Part shown: positions 44,366 through 52,714 of the stretch, piece after piece | Position numbering within the stretch: position 1 is the first letter of the stretch | How the letters are laid out: each line of letters opens with the position of its first letter | Assembly: GCA_003220225.1 (NCBI GenBank) | Contig: QHRU01000031.1 | Location: 115,737 to 179,736 of the forward strand | Length of the DNA stretch: 64,000 nucleotides | Reading direction: 5' to 3' | From: Candidatus Rokuibacteriota bacterium | Lineage (GTDB): Bacteria > Methylomirabilota > Methylomirabilia > Rokubacteriales > CSP1-6 | The notes under the pieces: generated by a model | The model's input: the letters and a program-made list of their open reading frames with translations, nothing else | What the model was told of the DNA's origin: nothing | The model's database searches: none | Translations under genes and position numbers: made by a program

Positions 44366-45234
44366 GACGCCTGCTCCCGGACGCGCTCCACGCAGCGCGC
44401 GAGAACACGGGGAACCAGCGTCTCCACGAGGAGGCGACGGTAGCGGGCGGACGCGCGCACGTCGCTGATTGGCTGGCAGGCGGCGGTGGCGAGTCGGGCC
44501 GCCTCCCGCAGCGTCTCGGCGGTCAGCGCGCGCTGCTCGAGGAAGCGCTCCGCCTCGTGCGCGCGCAACGTCCGCGGGGCCACCGCGCCGAGCGCGATAC
44601 GCGCCTCCAGGCAGCGCTCGCCGCTGGCGTCGAGCGTCAGCCGCCCCGCGACGCACACCACCGAGATCTCCATCGCCCGGCGGCGTCCCGCCTTGAGGAA
44701 GGCGGTCGCGGACCGCGGGGCGAGGCCGGCGAAGCGCACGCTCGTGAGCAGCTCGTCCGGCCGGCGGGCCGTGCGGCCGGAGCCGATGAGAAAGTCCTCG
44801 AGGCGCAGCGTGCGCTCTCCGCCGGGGCCGAGGCACGTCACCGAGGCGTCGAGCGTGAGGAGAACCGGCACGACGTCGGCGGCCGGGGAGGCGTTGACGA
44901 TGTTGCCGCCGACGGTGCCGACGTTCCGCACCTGGTGCCCCCCCACGACCTCGGCGCCCTCCACGAGCGCCCGCAGTCGTCCCTGGAAGGCGGGGAATCG
45001 CTCGAGGGCGCGGTGCGTGACGAGCGCGCCCAGCCGCACGGCGCCGTTGGCGTCGATGGCGTCGAGCCCAGACACGCGGTGCAGACTCACGACGTGGCGC
45101 GGCCGCAGCTTGCCCCGATGCATCTGGATGATGAGATCGGTGCCGCCAGCGAGAAACCGGCCGTCGTCGCCGAACCGTGCGCCGAGGGCGACGGCCTCTG
45201 CGAGCGAGGTCGGCTCGTGGTATTCGAAGCTCAC
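44362..45234 (-). CDS. Molybdenum hydroxylase FAD-binding subunit
   Basis: 290 residues from a GTG at 45234 overlapping the IclR stop (GTGA). The FAD site motifs of CoxM/XdhC-type subunits are present: 'FLAGGTDLIIQMHRG' and 'VRNVGTVGGNIVNASPAADV', followed by the C-terminal CO_deh_flav_C domain ('FLEQRALTAETLREAARLAT'). It completes a three-subunit enzyme; the order FAD, FeS, Mo is as in many bacterial molybdenum hydroxylases. Confidence 0.94.
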   Translation of the reverse strand: MSFEYHEPTSLAEAVALGARFGDDGRFLAGGTDLIIQMHRGKLRPRHVVSLHRVSGLDAIDANGAVRLGALVTHRALERFPAFQGRLRALVEGAEVVGGHQVRNVGTVGGNIVNASPAADVVPVLLTLDASVTCLGPGGERTLRLEDFLIGSGRTARRPDELLTSVRFAGLAPRSATAFLKAGRRRAMEISVVCVAGRLTLDASGERCLEARIALGAVAPRTLRAHEAERFLEQRALTAETLREAARLATAACQPISDVRASARYRRLLVETLVPRVLARCVERVREQAS

Positions 45235-46094
45235 GCGTGTCTCCGGGGCGCCCGCGGACGGCCGTTGTCCGTTCGTACTCGTACGCCGAGACCGAAGTCG
45301 CGCGCGGTGACCTCGTGCGGCCACACGGCCGCCAGCTCGGCCGCTGCACGCTTCAGCCGCGGCGCCATCCGGTGCAGCTTGTGCACGGGCACCCGGAACG
45401 TCGGCCCCGACACTGCCACCGACCCGACCACACCGTCGCCTCGGATGACCGGGGCCGCCACCGCCCGGCCGCCCGCCACCAGCTCCTCGTCGACGATCGC
45501 GTAGCCCTGCGCGCGGACGTCGCGAAGCTGGGCGAGCAGGCGGGCGCGCGACGTGATCGTGCGCGGCGCCAGCCGCGCGAGACCCTGCTGCGTCAGGGCC
45601 GCCGCCGCCGCGGCCTCGGAGAGGCTGGCGAGCCAGACCTTGCCGCTCGCCGTCGCGTGCAGCGGCGCGACGGCGCCGACGAGCGGCACCATCCGCATCC
45701 GCTGGTCAGGCCCCTCGGCCTTCGCCACGAACAGCACGCTGCCACCCTCCACGACCGCGAGCTGCACCAGCTCGCCCGTCTCGTCGGCCAGGGCTTGCAA
45801 GATAGGCGCGCAGAGGCCGGGGATGCCGACGCGCTCAGCGTAAGCGAAGGCGAGGGCGAGGAGGCGGCAACTGAGATGAAAGTGCCCCGTCGCGGTGTCG
45901 CGGCGCACGAAGTGGCCGCGCTCCATCGTGGCCAGGACCTTCGAGAGCGTGGCCTTGCCGTACCCCAGCTCGGCGCTGAGCCGGGTGAGCGCGACGCCCT
46001 CCGGACGGTCGGCGAACACCTCGAGCACGCGGATGGCGCGCACAATCGAGGCGACGCCGATGCCGGGCCGCCCAGACGTCGTGATCGATGTCAT
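45231..46094 (-). CDS. IclR-family transcriptional regulator
   Basis: 287 residues. N-terminal winged helix (about 12-75): 'RAIRVLEVFADRPEGVALTR' then 'LSAELGYGKATLSKVLATME'; C-terminal effector-binding domain with 'GLCAPILQALADETGELVQL', 'HATASGKVWLA' and 'GYAIVDEELVAGGRAVAAPV'. First gene of the 13-gene operon, its start codon lying inside a 42-bp nested palindrome, so it probably controls itself and the whole pathway in response to the imported compound or a metabolite. Confidence 0.92.
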   Translation of the reverse strand: MTSITTSGRPGIGVASIVRAIRVLEVFADRPEGVALTRLSAELGYGKATLSKVLATMERGHFVRRDTATGHFHLSCRLLALAFAYAERVGIPGLCAPILQALADETGELVQLAVVEGGSVLFVAKAEGPDQRMRMVPLVGAVAPLHATASGKVWLASLSEAAAAAALTQQGLARLAPRTITSRARLLAQLRDVRAQGYAIVDEELVAGGRAVAAPVIRGDGVVGSVAVSGPTFRVPVHKLHRMAPRLKRAAAELAAVWPHEVTARDFGLGVRVRTDNGRPRAPRRHA

Positions 46095-46128
46095 CGATTC
46101 GGAAACCGGGTTTCCCGTTTATGACATC
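46087..46128. promoter_or_regulatory. Nested palindromic operator at the IclR-gene start
   Basis: Outer arms GATGTCAT (46087-46094) and ATGACATC (46121-46128), inner arms GGAAACC (46101-46107) and GGTTTCC (46109-46115), both centred on about 46108. The IclR start codon is the CAT of the left arm. IclR-type proteins bind such dyads, often with a GGAAA/TTTCC-like core. Autoregulation is inferred. Confidence 0.75.
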
Positions 46129-46189
46129 GCGGCGTGGTTGTCAAGCCGGCTGTCCCACCGGACGCCGCGGGACGCGCGCCTTCGGCAGG

Positions 46190-46345
46190 GCGCTCAGAGT
46201 CTTCTGCTGTTCATCGCGCGCAGCCGGTCGCGCGAGCGCTTTGACCCGTGCTTCGATCGCGTCGATGCTCACCCGCATCGCGTAACGGGCGGCGACGCCC
46301 AGGCCGATCTGGCCGGCCACGAATCGCTCCGATGGACACCTCACG
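46190..46345 (-). pseudogene. Decayed partial copy of the neighbouring aminotransferase gene
   Basis: 46232-46330 matches 46685-46783 of the intact aminotransferase gene at about 95 of 99 bases, encoding '[19 protein letters not shown]' and '[12 protein letters not shown]'. On its 3' side (46208-46231) it matches another part of the same gene (RDRLRAMN, about 46550-46575), so 200-odd bp between were deleted, shifting the frame. The rest of 46129-46410 has no gene. Confidence 0.75.
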
Positions 46346-46410
46346 ACCGGCCAGTCGTGGACGGGTCAAACCCGGCCAGTGGGCCTGCGCCCCAAGCGGC
46401 ATTGCGACGT

Positions 46411-47574
46411 CTAGCCCGCCACAGCCCGAACGAAGCGCGCCACCTCGGACTCGTCGTTGTAATAGTGCACGCTGGCGCGGACCACCGCGTCCGATCCGCG
46501 CGCGGGCAGATCGAGCCGCGACAAGCGGGCCTCGTGGGCGTTGATGTTCATGGCGCGTAGCCGGTCGCGCGTCTTGCCGGGCGCTTCGCCGTCCTTGAGA
46601 AAGGCGACGATCCCGCACTGCTCCACTCCGCGATCGTGCACGCTCACGCCGGGTCGCTTCGCGAGCTCCCGCCGCAGCAGCGTCGCGAGCGCTTTGACCC
46701 GTGCTTCGATCGCATCGATGCCCACCCGCATCGCGTAACGCGCAGCGACGCCCAGGCCGATCTGGCCGGCCACGAATCGCTCCCAGTTTTCGAACCGGCG
46801 CGCGTCGTCACGGACGACGTAGGTGTCGGCGTCGGTCCAGGACGCGGCGTGGAGATCGATGAACGGCGGCTCGAGCCTCTCGATGGTGTCGCGTCGCACG
46901 TAGAGCAATCCGGTGCCGCGGGGCCCGCGCAGATACTTGCGGCCCGTGGCCGAGAGCATGTGGCAGCCGATCTGCCGCACATCGACCGCGAGCTGGCCGA
47001 CCGACTGGCAGGCATCGAGCAGATAGAGGATGCCGTGGCGCGCGGCGATGCGGCCGACGTCGGCCGCCGGATTGACGAGCCCGTTTCTTCCCGGCACGTG
47101 CGTGATCGCGATCAGCTTCGTGCGCGGACCGATCGCGTGCTCGAGCGCCGCGAGGTCGATCTGCCCGGACCCGTCGCTGTCGACCACGTCGATCTCGATC
47201 CCCACGCGCGCCTTCAGCTGTAAAAATGCGAGGTAGTTCGACAGGTACTCGGCCCGCGCGGTGATGACGCGGTCGCCCGCCCGGAACGGAACCGCGTAGA
47301 ACGCCATGTCCCAGCCGCGCGTGGCGTTTTCCACGACCGCGATCTCGTCCGGGCGCGCGCCGATCAGCGTGGCGACGGCGTCGTAGACATCCGCGAGGCG
47401 ATCGGCCGCTTCGGCCGCCGCCTCGTAGCCGCCGATGGCGGCCTCGCGCGCCAGGTGGCTCGTCACCGCGTCGAGGACGGGACGCGGGGGCAAGGCAGCG
47501 CCCGCGTTGTTGAAGTGGAGAACGTTGGCCACACCGGGCGTGTCCGATCTGAGCAACGGCACGTCGAGCGTCAT
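46411..47574 (-). CDS. Class V aminotransferase/cysteine-desulfurase-like PLP enzyme
   Basis: 387 residues, ATG at 47574 with GAGGAGG 6 nt upstream. '[20 protein letters not shown]' begins the fold; '[19 protein letters not shown]' is the PLP phosphate region; '[20 protein letters not shown]' carries the Asp/Gln pair that contacts PLP; '[20 protein letters not shown]' has the Schiff-base Lys. Closest to the class V branch with CsdA/isopenicillin-N-epimerase-like proteins; no mobile catalytic Cys loop of a desulfurase is obvious, so epimerase or lyase activity is as likely. A partial duplicate lies just downstream. Confidence 0.9.
   Translation of the reverse strand: MTLDVPLLRSDTPGVANVLHFNNAGAALPPRPVLDAVTSHLAREAAIGGYEAAAEAADRLADVYDAVATLIGARPDEIAVVENATRGWDMAFYAVPFRAGDRVITARAEYLSNYLAFLQLKARVGIEIDVVDSDGSGQIDLAALEHAIGPRTKLIAITHVPGRNGLVNPAADVGRIAARHGILYLLDACQSVGQLAVDVRQIGCHMLSATGRKYLRGPRGTGLLYVRRDTIERLEPPFIDLHAASWTDADTYVVRDDARRFENWERFVAGQIGLGVAARYAMRVGIDAIEARVKALATLLRRELAKRPGVSVHDRGVEQCGIVAFLKDGEAPGKTRDRLRAMNINAHEARLSRLDLPARGSDAVVRASVHYYNDESEVARFVRAVAG
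46685..46783 (-). repeat. 99-bp segment duplicated at 46232-46330
   Basis: Direct repeat within the aminotransferase gene, four or so mismatches from the copy 453 bp away. It identifies the origin of the decayed copy. Confidence 0.85.
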
Positions 47575-47768
47575 GACGGCCTCCTCGTAAGCTCGTGGCG
47601 GCAATGATGCCACGCACGGACCGGCTCCCTCTCGTCAACGCGATGCTCAGGCAGTTCATCAAACGCCGCTTGGGGGCTTTGTCCATCACGTTGCAGAGGG
47701 TGGACGGCTGACGGAGAATCGCCGCGATGCTCAGCCACCATACAACGATGGCTGCATGAGGAGGACGC

Positions 47769-48059
47769 TTGGAGCTGTTCATCTTCGGACGTTTTCATGC
47801 GCACCCTGGACACGAGACTGCCGTGGAACAGGCACTCCGCAACGTCGTTGGTCCGTCCCGTGAGGAAGCCGGCTGCCTGAGCATTCACGCGTTCCGCTCG
47901 GCCCGTGACCCGCGCCTTTTCTACATCCATTCACGCTGGGTAGACGAAGCTGCGTTCGACCATCACGCGGGCCTGCCGCATACGGTGCGTTTCATCGAGC
48001 GGGTGCAGGCTCTGATCGATCACCCGCTCGATGTGACGCGGGCGAGGCTCGTCGGATGA
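47769..48059 (+). CDS. Antibiotic-biosynthesis-monooxygenase (ABM) domain protein
   Basis: 96 residues from a TTG at 47769 with GAGGAGG upstream. 'LFIFGRFHAHPGHETAVEQA', 'EEAGCLSIHAFRSARDPRLF' and 'FYIHSRWVDEAAFDHHAGLP' give the ABM dimeric barrel found in quinol monooxygenase YgiN and heme-degrading IsdG. It may act on quinones or aromatics. Divergent from the aminotransferase across about 195 bp, which holds no other gene. Confidence 0.88.
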   Translation: MELFIFGRFHAHPGHETAVEQALRNVVGPSREEAGCLSIHAFRSARDPRLFYIHSRWVDEAAFDHHAGLPHTVRFIERVQALIDHPLDVTRARLVG

Positions 48060-48141
48060 TCTTGCGCGCAGCGCGCTATCGCGGCCGGGAAAACTAAACC
48101 GCGGGGCTGCCGAACAACCCGCCCGAGCACACGCCTGTAAG

Positions 48142-48157
48142 TGGTGGCCCCAACGGG
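48142..48157 (-). repeat. Second copy of the tRNA-Glu 3' end, candidate attachment site
   Basis: TGGTGGCCCCAACGGG here is identical and in the same orientation as 33618-33633; on the minus strand it is CCCGTTGGGGCC plus A and CCA, the tRNA acceptor end. It also lies in an imperfect palindrome (GTGGT..ACCAC). The rest of 48060-48608 has no recognisable gene. Confidence 0.5.
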
Positions 48158-48608
48158 GACCACTCGCTCGGACTGGATCGTCCCGCTCAACGGCGTCTTC
48201 CGGGTGGCAGCCTAGATGCGCACCCATCCGATGCGCACTGCCACATGCCAGTCGCGAGGATACGCGTCATCGAGTCGCGAGCGACCGCCACGACGCACTC
48301 ATTGCTCGCTCGCGTCGCCTGAGCGTATTCCACCGTCGTGGTTTCGGGTGCTTCCCCGAGGGGAACCACCCGAAGCGTCTCGTTCTGCTCGTCTCGTCGC
48401 AGACTTCCAGCACGCCCCTCGCCTGACGCTGCTCGTCGCTCGACACGTCGCCCGCCAGCGCTCAGGCGCGCAGTACGCCCACGGGCAGCGCCTCCTGTCG
48501 CCCCTCACGTCGCCGATTCGATCCTAGAGCGACCTCGCGGCACTGGCTGTCGCTCCCGAGCACGTCGAGGGTCATTAGCCGCCAGCGCCCGGCCGAGACA
48601 TCAAAAAG

Positions 48609-48637
48609 ACGAAGGGGGCCACGCACGCCCCCTTCGT
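48609..48637 (-). terminator. Rho-independent terminator of the choice-of-anchor P gene
   Basis: A perfect 11-bp stem, ACGAAGGGGGC (48609-48619) with GCCCCCTTCGT (48627-48637), loop CACGCAC; on the minus strand it is followed by CTTTTTGA. 23 bp after the stop codon. Confidence 0.88.
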
Positions 48638-48659
48638 TCCGTCAGCACGGCCTCGACCG

Positions 48660-49304
48660 TCAGGGGGTCGTGGCCCGCACCGCGCTCGCGTTCCCGCCGC
48701 TGGGGCCCGCCGTCGCAGATGCGACCACGGCGTCCGCAACGCCAGAGACGGTCGCGTGCAGGGCGTTGACGACCAACGTGCCGTCCGATAGGACCTGCTG
48801 CTCGTTGAGCACCAACTGGCCGCCCGGAATGGAGACCGTCTGGTTCACCGTCCCGTCGACGGGGACGGCCACGCCATTGATCGAGAGATTGGAAATGTAC
48901 GAGGTGCCCTCGCCTGAGCTGCCGTTCAGGGGCGCCCGGGCTGCCGCTTCCGCGGAACTGGCGGCTATGGTGATTCCGGCGATGATGAGGTTGAGCGAGG
49001 AGAGATAGGAATCGGAGGCAATCTGGTCCGCGTAGCCGATCACCCGCGCGCTCGGAACCTCCGCCGAGACCAGGGACGTGCTGATCGAGTCGACTTCGCT
49101 ATACAGAGCGTCAAGCGAACCTGGCGCGAGCGTTCCCGTGTCGCCCAGCACTGTCGTGGTGCCGCCGATGATCCCGGTCCCCGGCACGGTCCCGGTAATG
49201 TCGCCGAGGGTTTGAGCTCTGGTGCGCGCGGGCCACCCCAGCAGCCCGACCGACAGCGCGCAGAATGCCACAAGAATCCAACGGTCAAACACTCCGTAAC
49301 GCAT
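48660..49304 (-). CDS. Secreted choice-of-anchor P-type protein
   Basis: 214 residues; the ATG at 49304 has GGGAGG about 6 nt upstream and starts a signal peptide (WILVAFCALSVGLLGWPART). The mature chain has 'TSYISNLSINGVAVPVDGTV', 'NQTVSIPGGQLVLNEQQVLS' and 'LVVNALHATVSGVADAVVAS', characteristic of choice-of-anchor P proteins, in which a beta-rich domain precedes various C-terminal anchors. No sorting motif is visible at the C-terminus (ASAVRATTP). Probably an extracellular or envelope structural protein; monocistronic with its own terminator. Confidence 0.75.
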   Translation of the reverse strand: MRYGVFDRWILVAFCALSVGLLGWPARTRAQTLGDITGTVPGTGIIGGTTTVLGDTGTLAPGSLDALYSEVDSISTSLVSAEVPSARVIGYADQIASDSYLSSLNLIIAGITIAASSAEAAARAPLNGSSGEGTSYISNLSINGVAVPVDGTVNQTVSIPGGQLVLNEQQVLSDGTLVVNALHATVSGVADAVVASATAGPSGGNASAVRATTP

Positions 49305-49467
49305 CGTTAACCTCCCACGTCTCGGACCGCAACGCAGCGTTAACTCCATTTGCGCATTCGCCCCACACTCACAGTTGGTCCGGCTACTCGCGGCTCGCTG
49401 ACAGAGCCATCGACCCGATGTGGAGCGCGCCCGCATTGCTGTTCGGATCATCGAGCGCAGATCTCGG

Positions 49468-49797
49468 TCAATCCTTCTGGAAGATCAATTTGTAGAACGC
49501 CCCAGGAGCGCTAGGGTCGAACCACGCTCCACCGTATCGCGTGTCGTGTATAACGTGCCACCCGGCCTTGTCCATGCAGACCATGAGGGACCTACAATTA
49601 TCTTCAGGAGGACTAGAACAAAACGAGGGGCCAGACGGGGTGGGTCCGTTCGGATTGGAGATCGCGTCGGTGTACGCGTCGCAGACAGCGGTGAAGACGC
49701 TCTTGAGGTCGGCCGACGCCTGGGGCACGTGCACCAGCGATAGGGTGAAGGTCAGCAGGGTTCCAAAAACGACGAGCGCGAGCATCCTCTTCTTCAT
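49468..49797 (-). CDS. Small secreted Cys-containing protein, unknown
   Basis: 109 residues, ATG with GGAGGG 6-7 nt upstream, clear signal peptide (MLALVVFGTLLTFTLSLVHV, cleavage near ASA). Mature part about 80 residues with four Cys (AVCDAY, SFCSSPPEDNC, MVCMDK) that could form two disulfides, ending 'GAFYKLIFQKD'. No family recognised. Confidence 0.7.
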   Translation of the reverse strand: MKKRMLALVVFGTLLTFTLSLVHVPQASADLKSVFTAVCDAYTDAISNPNGPTPSGPSFCSSPPEDNCRSLMVCMDKAGWHVIHDTRYGGAWFDPSAPGAFYKLIFQKD

Positions 49798-50262
49798 GTG
49801 CGTCCCTCCAACGCTTACGATCTGCCTTTGACTCGTACCAGCGGTTTCTCCCAGGCGCTCTGTGGACCTCGTTCTGGCACATCCCCTCGGCTCTACCGAT
49901 AGCGCTCCTTGCAATGACCGCACTGCATCACGTAGGTGCTGAGCGGTGAAGCCGGTGATTCCTTGTCGTGTACGAGGGAAATACCGCGTACTAAGGTCCA
50001 CGCAACTCAGAGTAGGACCAGCCCCGATCGCCGGCAAGACCTGAAAACACTTTTCTGAAACCGGCAATCTTTGCAGGGGACGTTCGCATCTTCCTCGCGC
50101 GTCGCCGCGAGGATCGATGACGACACCGACGCGGTTTCGAGCGAGCCGCTCCAATCAGCCGCGCGTACTCGACGCCTCCGTCCCAGTGATCCGCTTCAGG
50201 GGGCGGTGCTGATCGGCGGTCAAGGTTCGCAGCACCGAGGACGTCATACGGCGCGCGCGTGG
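49798..50262. other. Intergenic stretch without recognised gene
   Basis: 465 bp upstream of the small secreted protein gene and beyond the end of the frameshifted Tat protein gene. AT-richer around 49980-50080. No open frame with coding character and no strong terminator was seen; it likely holds the promoter of the small secreted protein gene. Confidence 0.5.
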
Positions 50263-51089
50263 CTACACGAGCACGCCGCTCTCCTCGACCGCGAACTCCA
50301 CGTCGGCGAGCGGCGCGGAGCTGCCGAAGAGGAACAGCAAGAGCTCCGGCGGCGCGTCGAAGGCCACGTGCTGGGCGCTTCCGACGATGGTGTAGCGCCC
50401 GTTGTTGTCGACCGGCGATCCCTCGAACCGGAGCTCGGTCATGCCGACGGGGAAGGCTTCGGCGACGGGAGGCGGCTCGGTCGCGGTGGCACGGATGAAG
50501 CGATGGGCGGTGCTGAGCGTCATGGGCGCGATCCAGCGGTAGACGACGATCTCGTCCGGATTCGGGGGCGGCGGGAACCGGATGAGCTGGTGCAGGAAGC
50601 CGAAGTTGAGGTAGCCCGTGAGCAGCCCCACCGCCGGCGCTTGAGCCCCGACCGGCGGCTCGAAGAGGAAGCCGATCCGGATCCTCACCTCGAAGACCAT
50701 GGTCTTCTCGACCGAAATCCCGGGGGCTCGACGACGTAAGGGAGAAGCTTCGAGGTCTCGCTCGGCGCGGCGAGGACGGTCCGGTTCCTCGCCCCGCGGC
50801 TGAAGTCGCGCAGGCGCACCGGCGTCGAGAGGAACAACTCGCTCGTCGGCCTGCCGGTCGCCGCATCGAAGTAGACCGCGTTCGGCACGCCCGGATCCGG
50901 CTCCTCGAAGAACGCGTAGTGCGTCATGTAGAGCTTCACGTGGTTGATCTGCTGGACGATCGAGTGGCCGAACTGCTTGGCGGCGAACACGGGCTGCGGA
51001 CGCAGCCCCGTGAGCGAGGCCCCGAGCGCCAGGCCCGAGTACTTAAGGAAGTTCCGCCGCCCGATTCCCTCGACGTCTTTCGCGTCCAT
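50263..51089 (-). pseudogene. Tat-exported protein of unknown function, one frameshift
   Basis: Two overlapping frames form one protein. Frame one (51089 to 50685) has a Tat signal 'GIGRRNFLKYSGLALGASL', then 'HSIVQQINHVKLYMTHYAFF' and ends shortly after PYVVEPPG. Frame two (50700 to 50263) continues 'VFEVRIRIGFLFEPPVGAQA' ... 'YRWIAPMTLSTAHRFI'. Reading 'VVEPPGISVEKTMVFEV' across the junction restores continuity, and the break lies at the CCCCCGGG run near 50735. Either a 1-nt mutation or a sequencing error. The joined product would be about 275 residues; no family recognised. Confidence 0.6.
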
Positions 51090-51112
51090 GGTGTCCTCCC
51101 GGGGCGTGACAC

Positions 51113-51569
51113 TACCGAGTGCTGATTCCGCCGAACTGCCGTTCCGTATCGCAAGAGATGACAGTATCCGCTATTGGCGATCGTCAGATGCGCCAGCACC
51201 ACGGTGCCACCTGGCTCGATAGTGAACATCACCCCGCCAAACGCGTTACAACCTCCCTCCCGCTTCATGGTCAGCGTCACCATGTCGCCGCCGTGGATTT
51301 TCGTACTGTTGGGGATCACAAGAGTGTATGCAGTCACGAATATCGTGGCCGGAGTACTGCCGCAGTTGAACCGGATTGTCGCCCCTCCCCCGCTCCGGCG
51401 CGCGCAATGGCCCGGGAGAGAGCTTCCTCCGTACAACTCTCCGCGGTGCCCGTACCGACTGTTTGGCGCCCGCAGCCGCCGGCGGCGCGAGTACCAACAC
51501 GGCCGTCGCGAGGATAATGAGCAGCCCAACCGTGCATCGCATGTAGGTCGTCGTCCTATCGATCTGCAT
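51113..51569 (-). pseudogene. Beta-helix protein pseudogene with at least two frameshifts
   Basis: Signal peptide in one frame (MRCTVGLLIILATAVLVLAP), then 'VGTGTAESCTEEALSRAIAR' in a second, then 'GGGATIRFNCGSTPATIFVT' and 'AYTLVIPNSTKIHGGDMVTL' and 'IEPGGTVVLAHLTIANSG' in a third. Put together this is the N-terminal part of a right-handed parallel beta-helix protein of the polymorphic-repeat type (C..aaL..Ai..A..GG.I.F.CG...I). It is truncated after the first turns. It directly follows an intact beta-helix gene, so it may be a decayed tandem paralogue. Confidence 0.7.
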
Positions 51570-51607
51570 GTCTCGTCCCCGGCACATCACAAAGAATCAC
51601 CAAGTGC

Positions 51608-52594
51608 TCAGTCCGTGGCTGTCCCACACTTAGTGACGAACCGATTCTCCGTCCAGATGTTGACGACCGTCGCGTCCGGGTTGTACTGGGTCGTATCGTT
51701 AATGTCACAACCGACATTCTCGACGGCCGTATTGTTCTGGATCTGGTTGGCAGAGGACGGGTTGTATCCATCCACCGCGATGCCGTCCGCTGGACTGCCC
51801 GACACGAAGTTGGAAGTGAGGTTGTTGCCGGCCGCGTAGAAGGTCAGCCGAAGCCCGCCGCCTCTTATCACATTGCTCCGAATGACGTTATCGAAACCAT
51901 GGGGGCCGGCGCCCGAGATATCCCCCCCAATCACCACGTTCAGTTCCACCGTGCTCTGCGACGTATAGCGTCCGCCCAGCGCGAGTCCGCCACCGTAGAC
52001 CACGTTGTTCCGGATCGTAATTTGAATCGACTCCTCAGTCCGGATCGAGCCCCCGATCAAAGTGTTTCCTTGAATCAGGGAATCAGAACCCCCCAACCAG
52101 GCGAAAATGCCTGGCCTGGAACCCTCCCCAACGACGACGTTGTCCCTCACCGTCCAGGAGCTAGAACGAAGCACAATGCTGCCGATCACGTAATTGCCTT
52201 GGATGACGGCACCGCCTGAAGCCCCACTCCCGAACACTTCACCCTCGATGACGAAGTTCAAAACCTGTACATTCATCGACCGGATAGTGACTCCGAACTC
52301 GCCCCCCGGTGGAGTTGTAAGTACCGGTTTTAGTGCCGGCGTGTGAGCTCGAAGCACGAGGCCGTCTTTGGAGGCAATCACGACCTCCTCACGGTAGACA
52401 CCCGGGAAGACACTGATAGAGTCGGACGGCGCTGCAGCATTGACGGCGTCCATGATCGTCGTGTAGCAAGGGCCCAGACCGTTACACGTCTCGACGTTGT
52501 CCACATAGTGGACAATCTGGGCTCCAGCTTGCGGTGACCAGAGAAGCGCACCGAGTACGACGAAGCCGATGGCAGGAAGGATACGTCGGTTCAT
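51608..52594 (-). CDS. Secreted right-handed parallel beta-helix protein
   Basis: 328 residues from the ATG at 52594 (AAAGGGG about 9 nt upstream), signal peptide 'RILPAIGFVVLGALLWSPQA'. The body is built of beta-helix coils: 'TTIMDAVNAAAPSDSISVFP' (NosD/pectate-lyase-like first turn), then many xxIxxNxxxG turns such as 'GGAVIQGNYVIGSIVLRSSS' and 'IRNNVVYGGGLALGG'. Such folds bind or cleave polysaccharides or serve as adhesins. No pectate-lyase active-site residues can be assigned, so the function is open. Confidence 0.8.
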   Translation of the reverse strand: MNRRILPAIGFVVLGALLWSPQAGAQIVHYVDNVETCNGLGPCYTTIMDAVNAAAPSDSISVFPGVYREEVVIASKDGLVLRAHTPALKPVLTTPPGGEFGVTIRSMNVQVLNFVIEGEVFGSGASGGAVIQGNYVIGSIVLRSSSWTVRDNVVVGEGSRPGIFAWLGGSDSLIQGNTLIGGSIRTEESIQITIRNNVVYGGGLALGGRYTSQSTVELNVVIGGDISGAGPHGFDNVIRSNVIRGGGLRLTFYAAGNNLTSNFVSGSPADGIAVDGYNPSSANQIQNNTAVENVGCDINDTTQYNPDATVVNIWTENRFVTKCGTATD

Positions 52595-52693
52595 TGCTCG
52601 TGCCCCTTTCTCGCGTGCAGCACATCGACATGGTCGTGAGCGCAGCATCGTCGGCGCTCATTGACGCAAACGCCGTTGAAACACAGGTCTGCC

Positions 52694-52714
52694 TGGGCCC
52701 GCGAGGCGGGCCCA
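52694..52714. terminator. Perfect hairpin without T-run
   Basis: TGGGCCCGC (52694-52702) pairs with GCGGGCCCA (52706-52714), 3-nt loop. It stands about 100 bp upstream of the beta-helix gene with no T-run on either strand, so its function is uncertain. Confidence 0.3.

Noticed and set aside
41639..44443. A 2.8-kb open frame on the plus strand opposite the molybdenum-hydroxylase genes
   Set aside because: Antisense shadow. The minus strand carries the intact GGGFGGK and GVGEPP motifs of the hydroxylase and the FeS-subunit Cys sites.
47600..47705. A short plus-strand peptide (MLRQFIKRRLGALSI...)
   Set aside because: 22 codons with no ribosome site or neighbour that would support it; probably chance or a scrap.
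48216..48527. Short plus- and minus-strand open frames between the monooxygenase-fold gene and the terminator
   Set aside because: Compositionally biased, with no ribosome site or recognisable motif.
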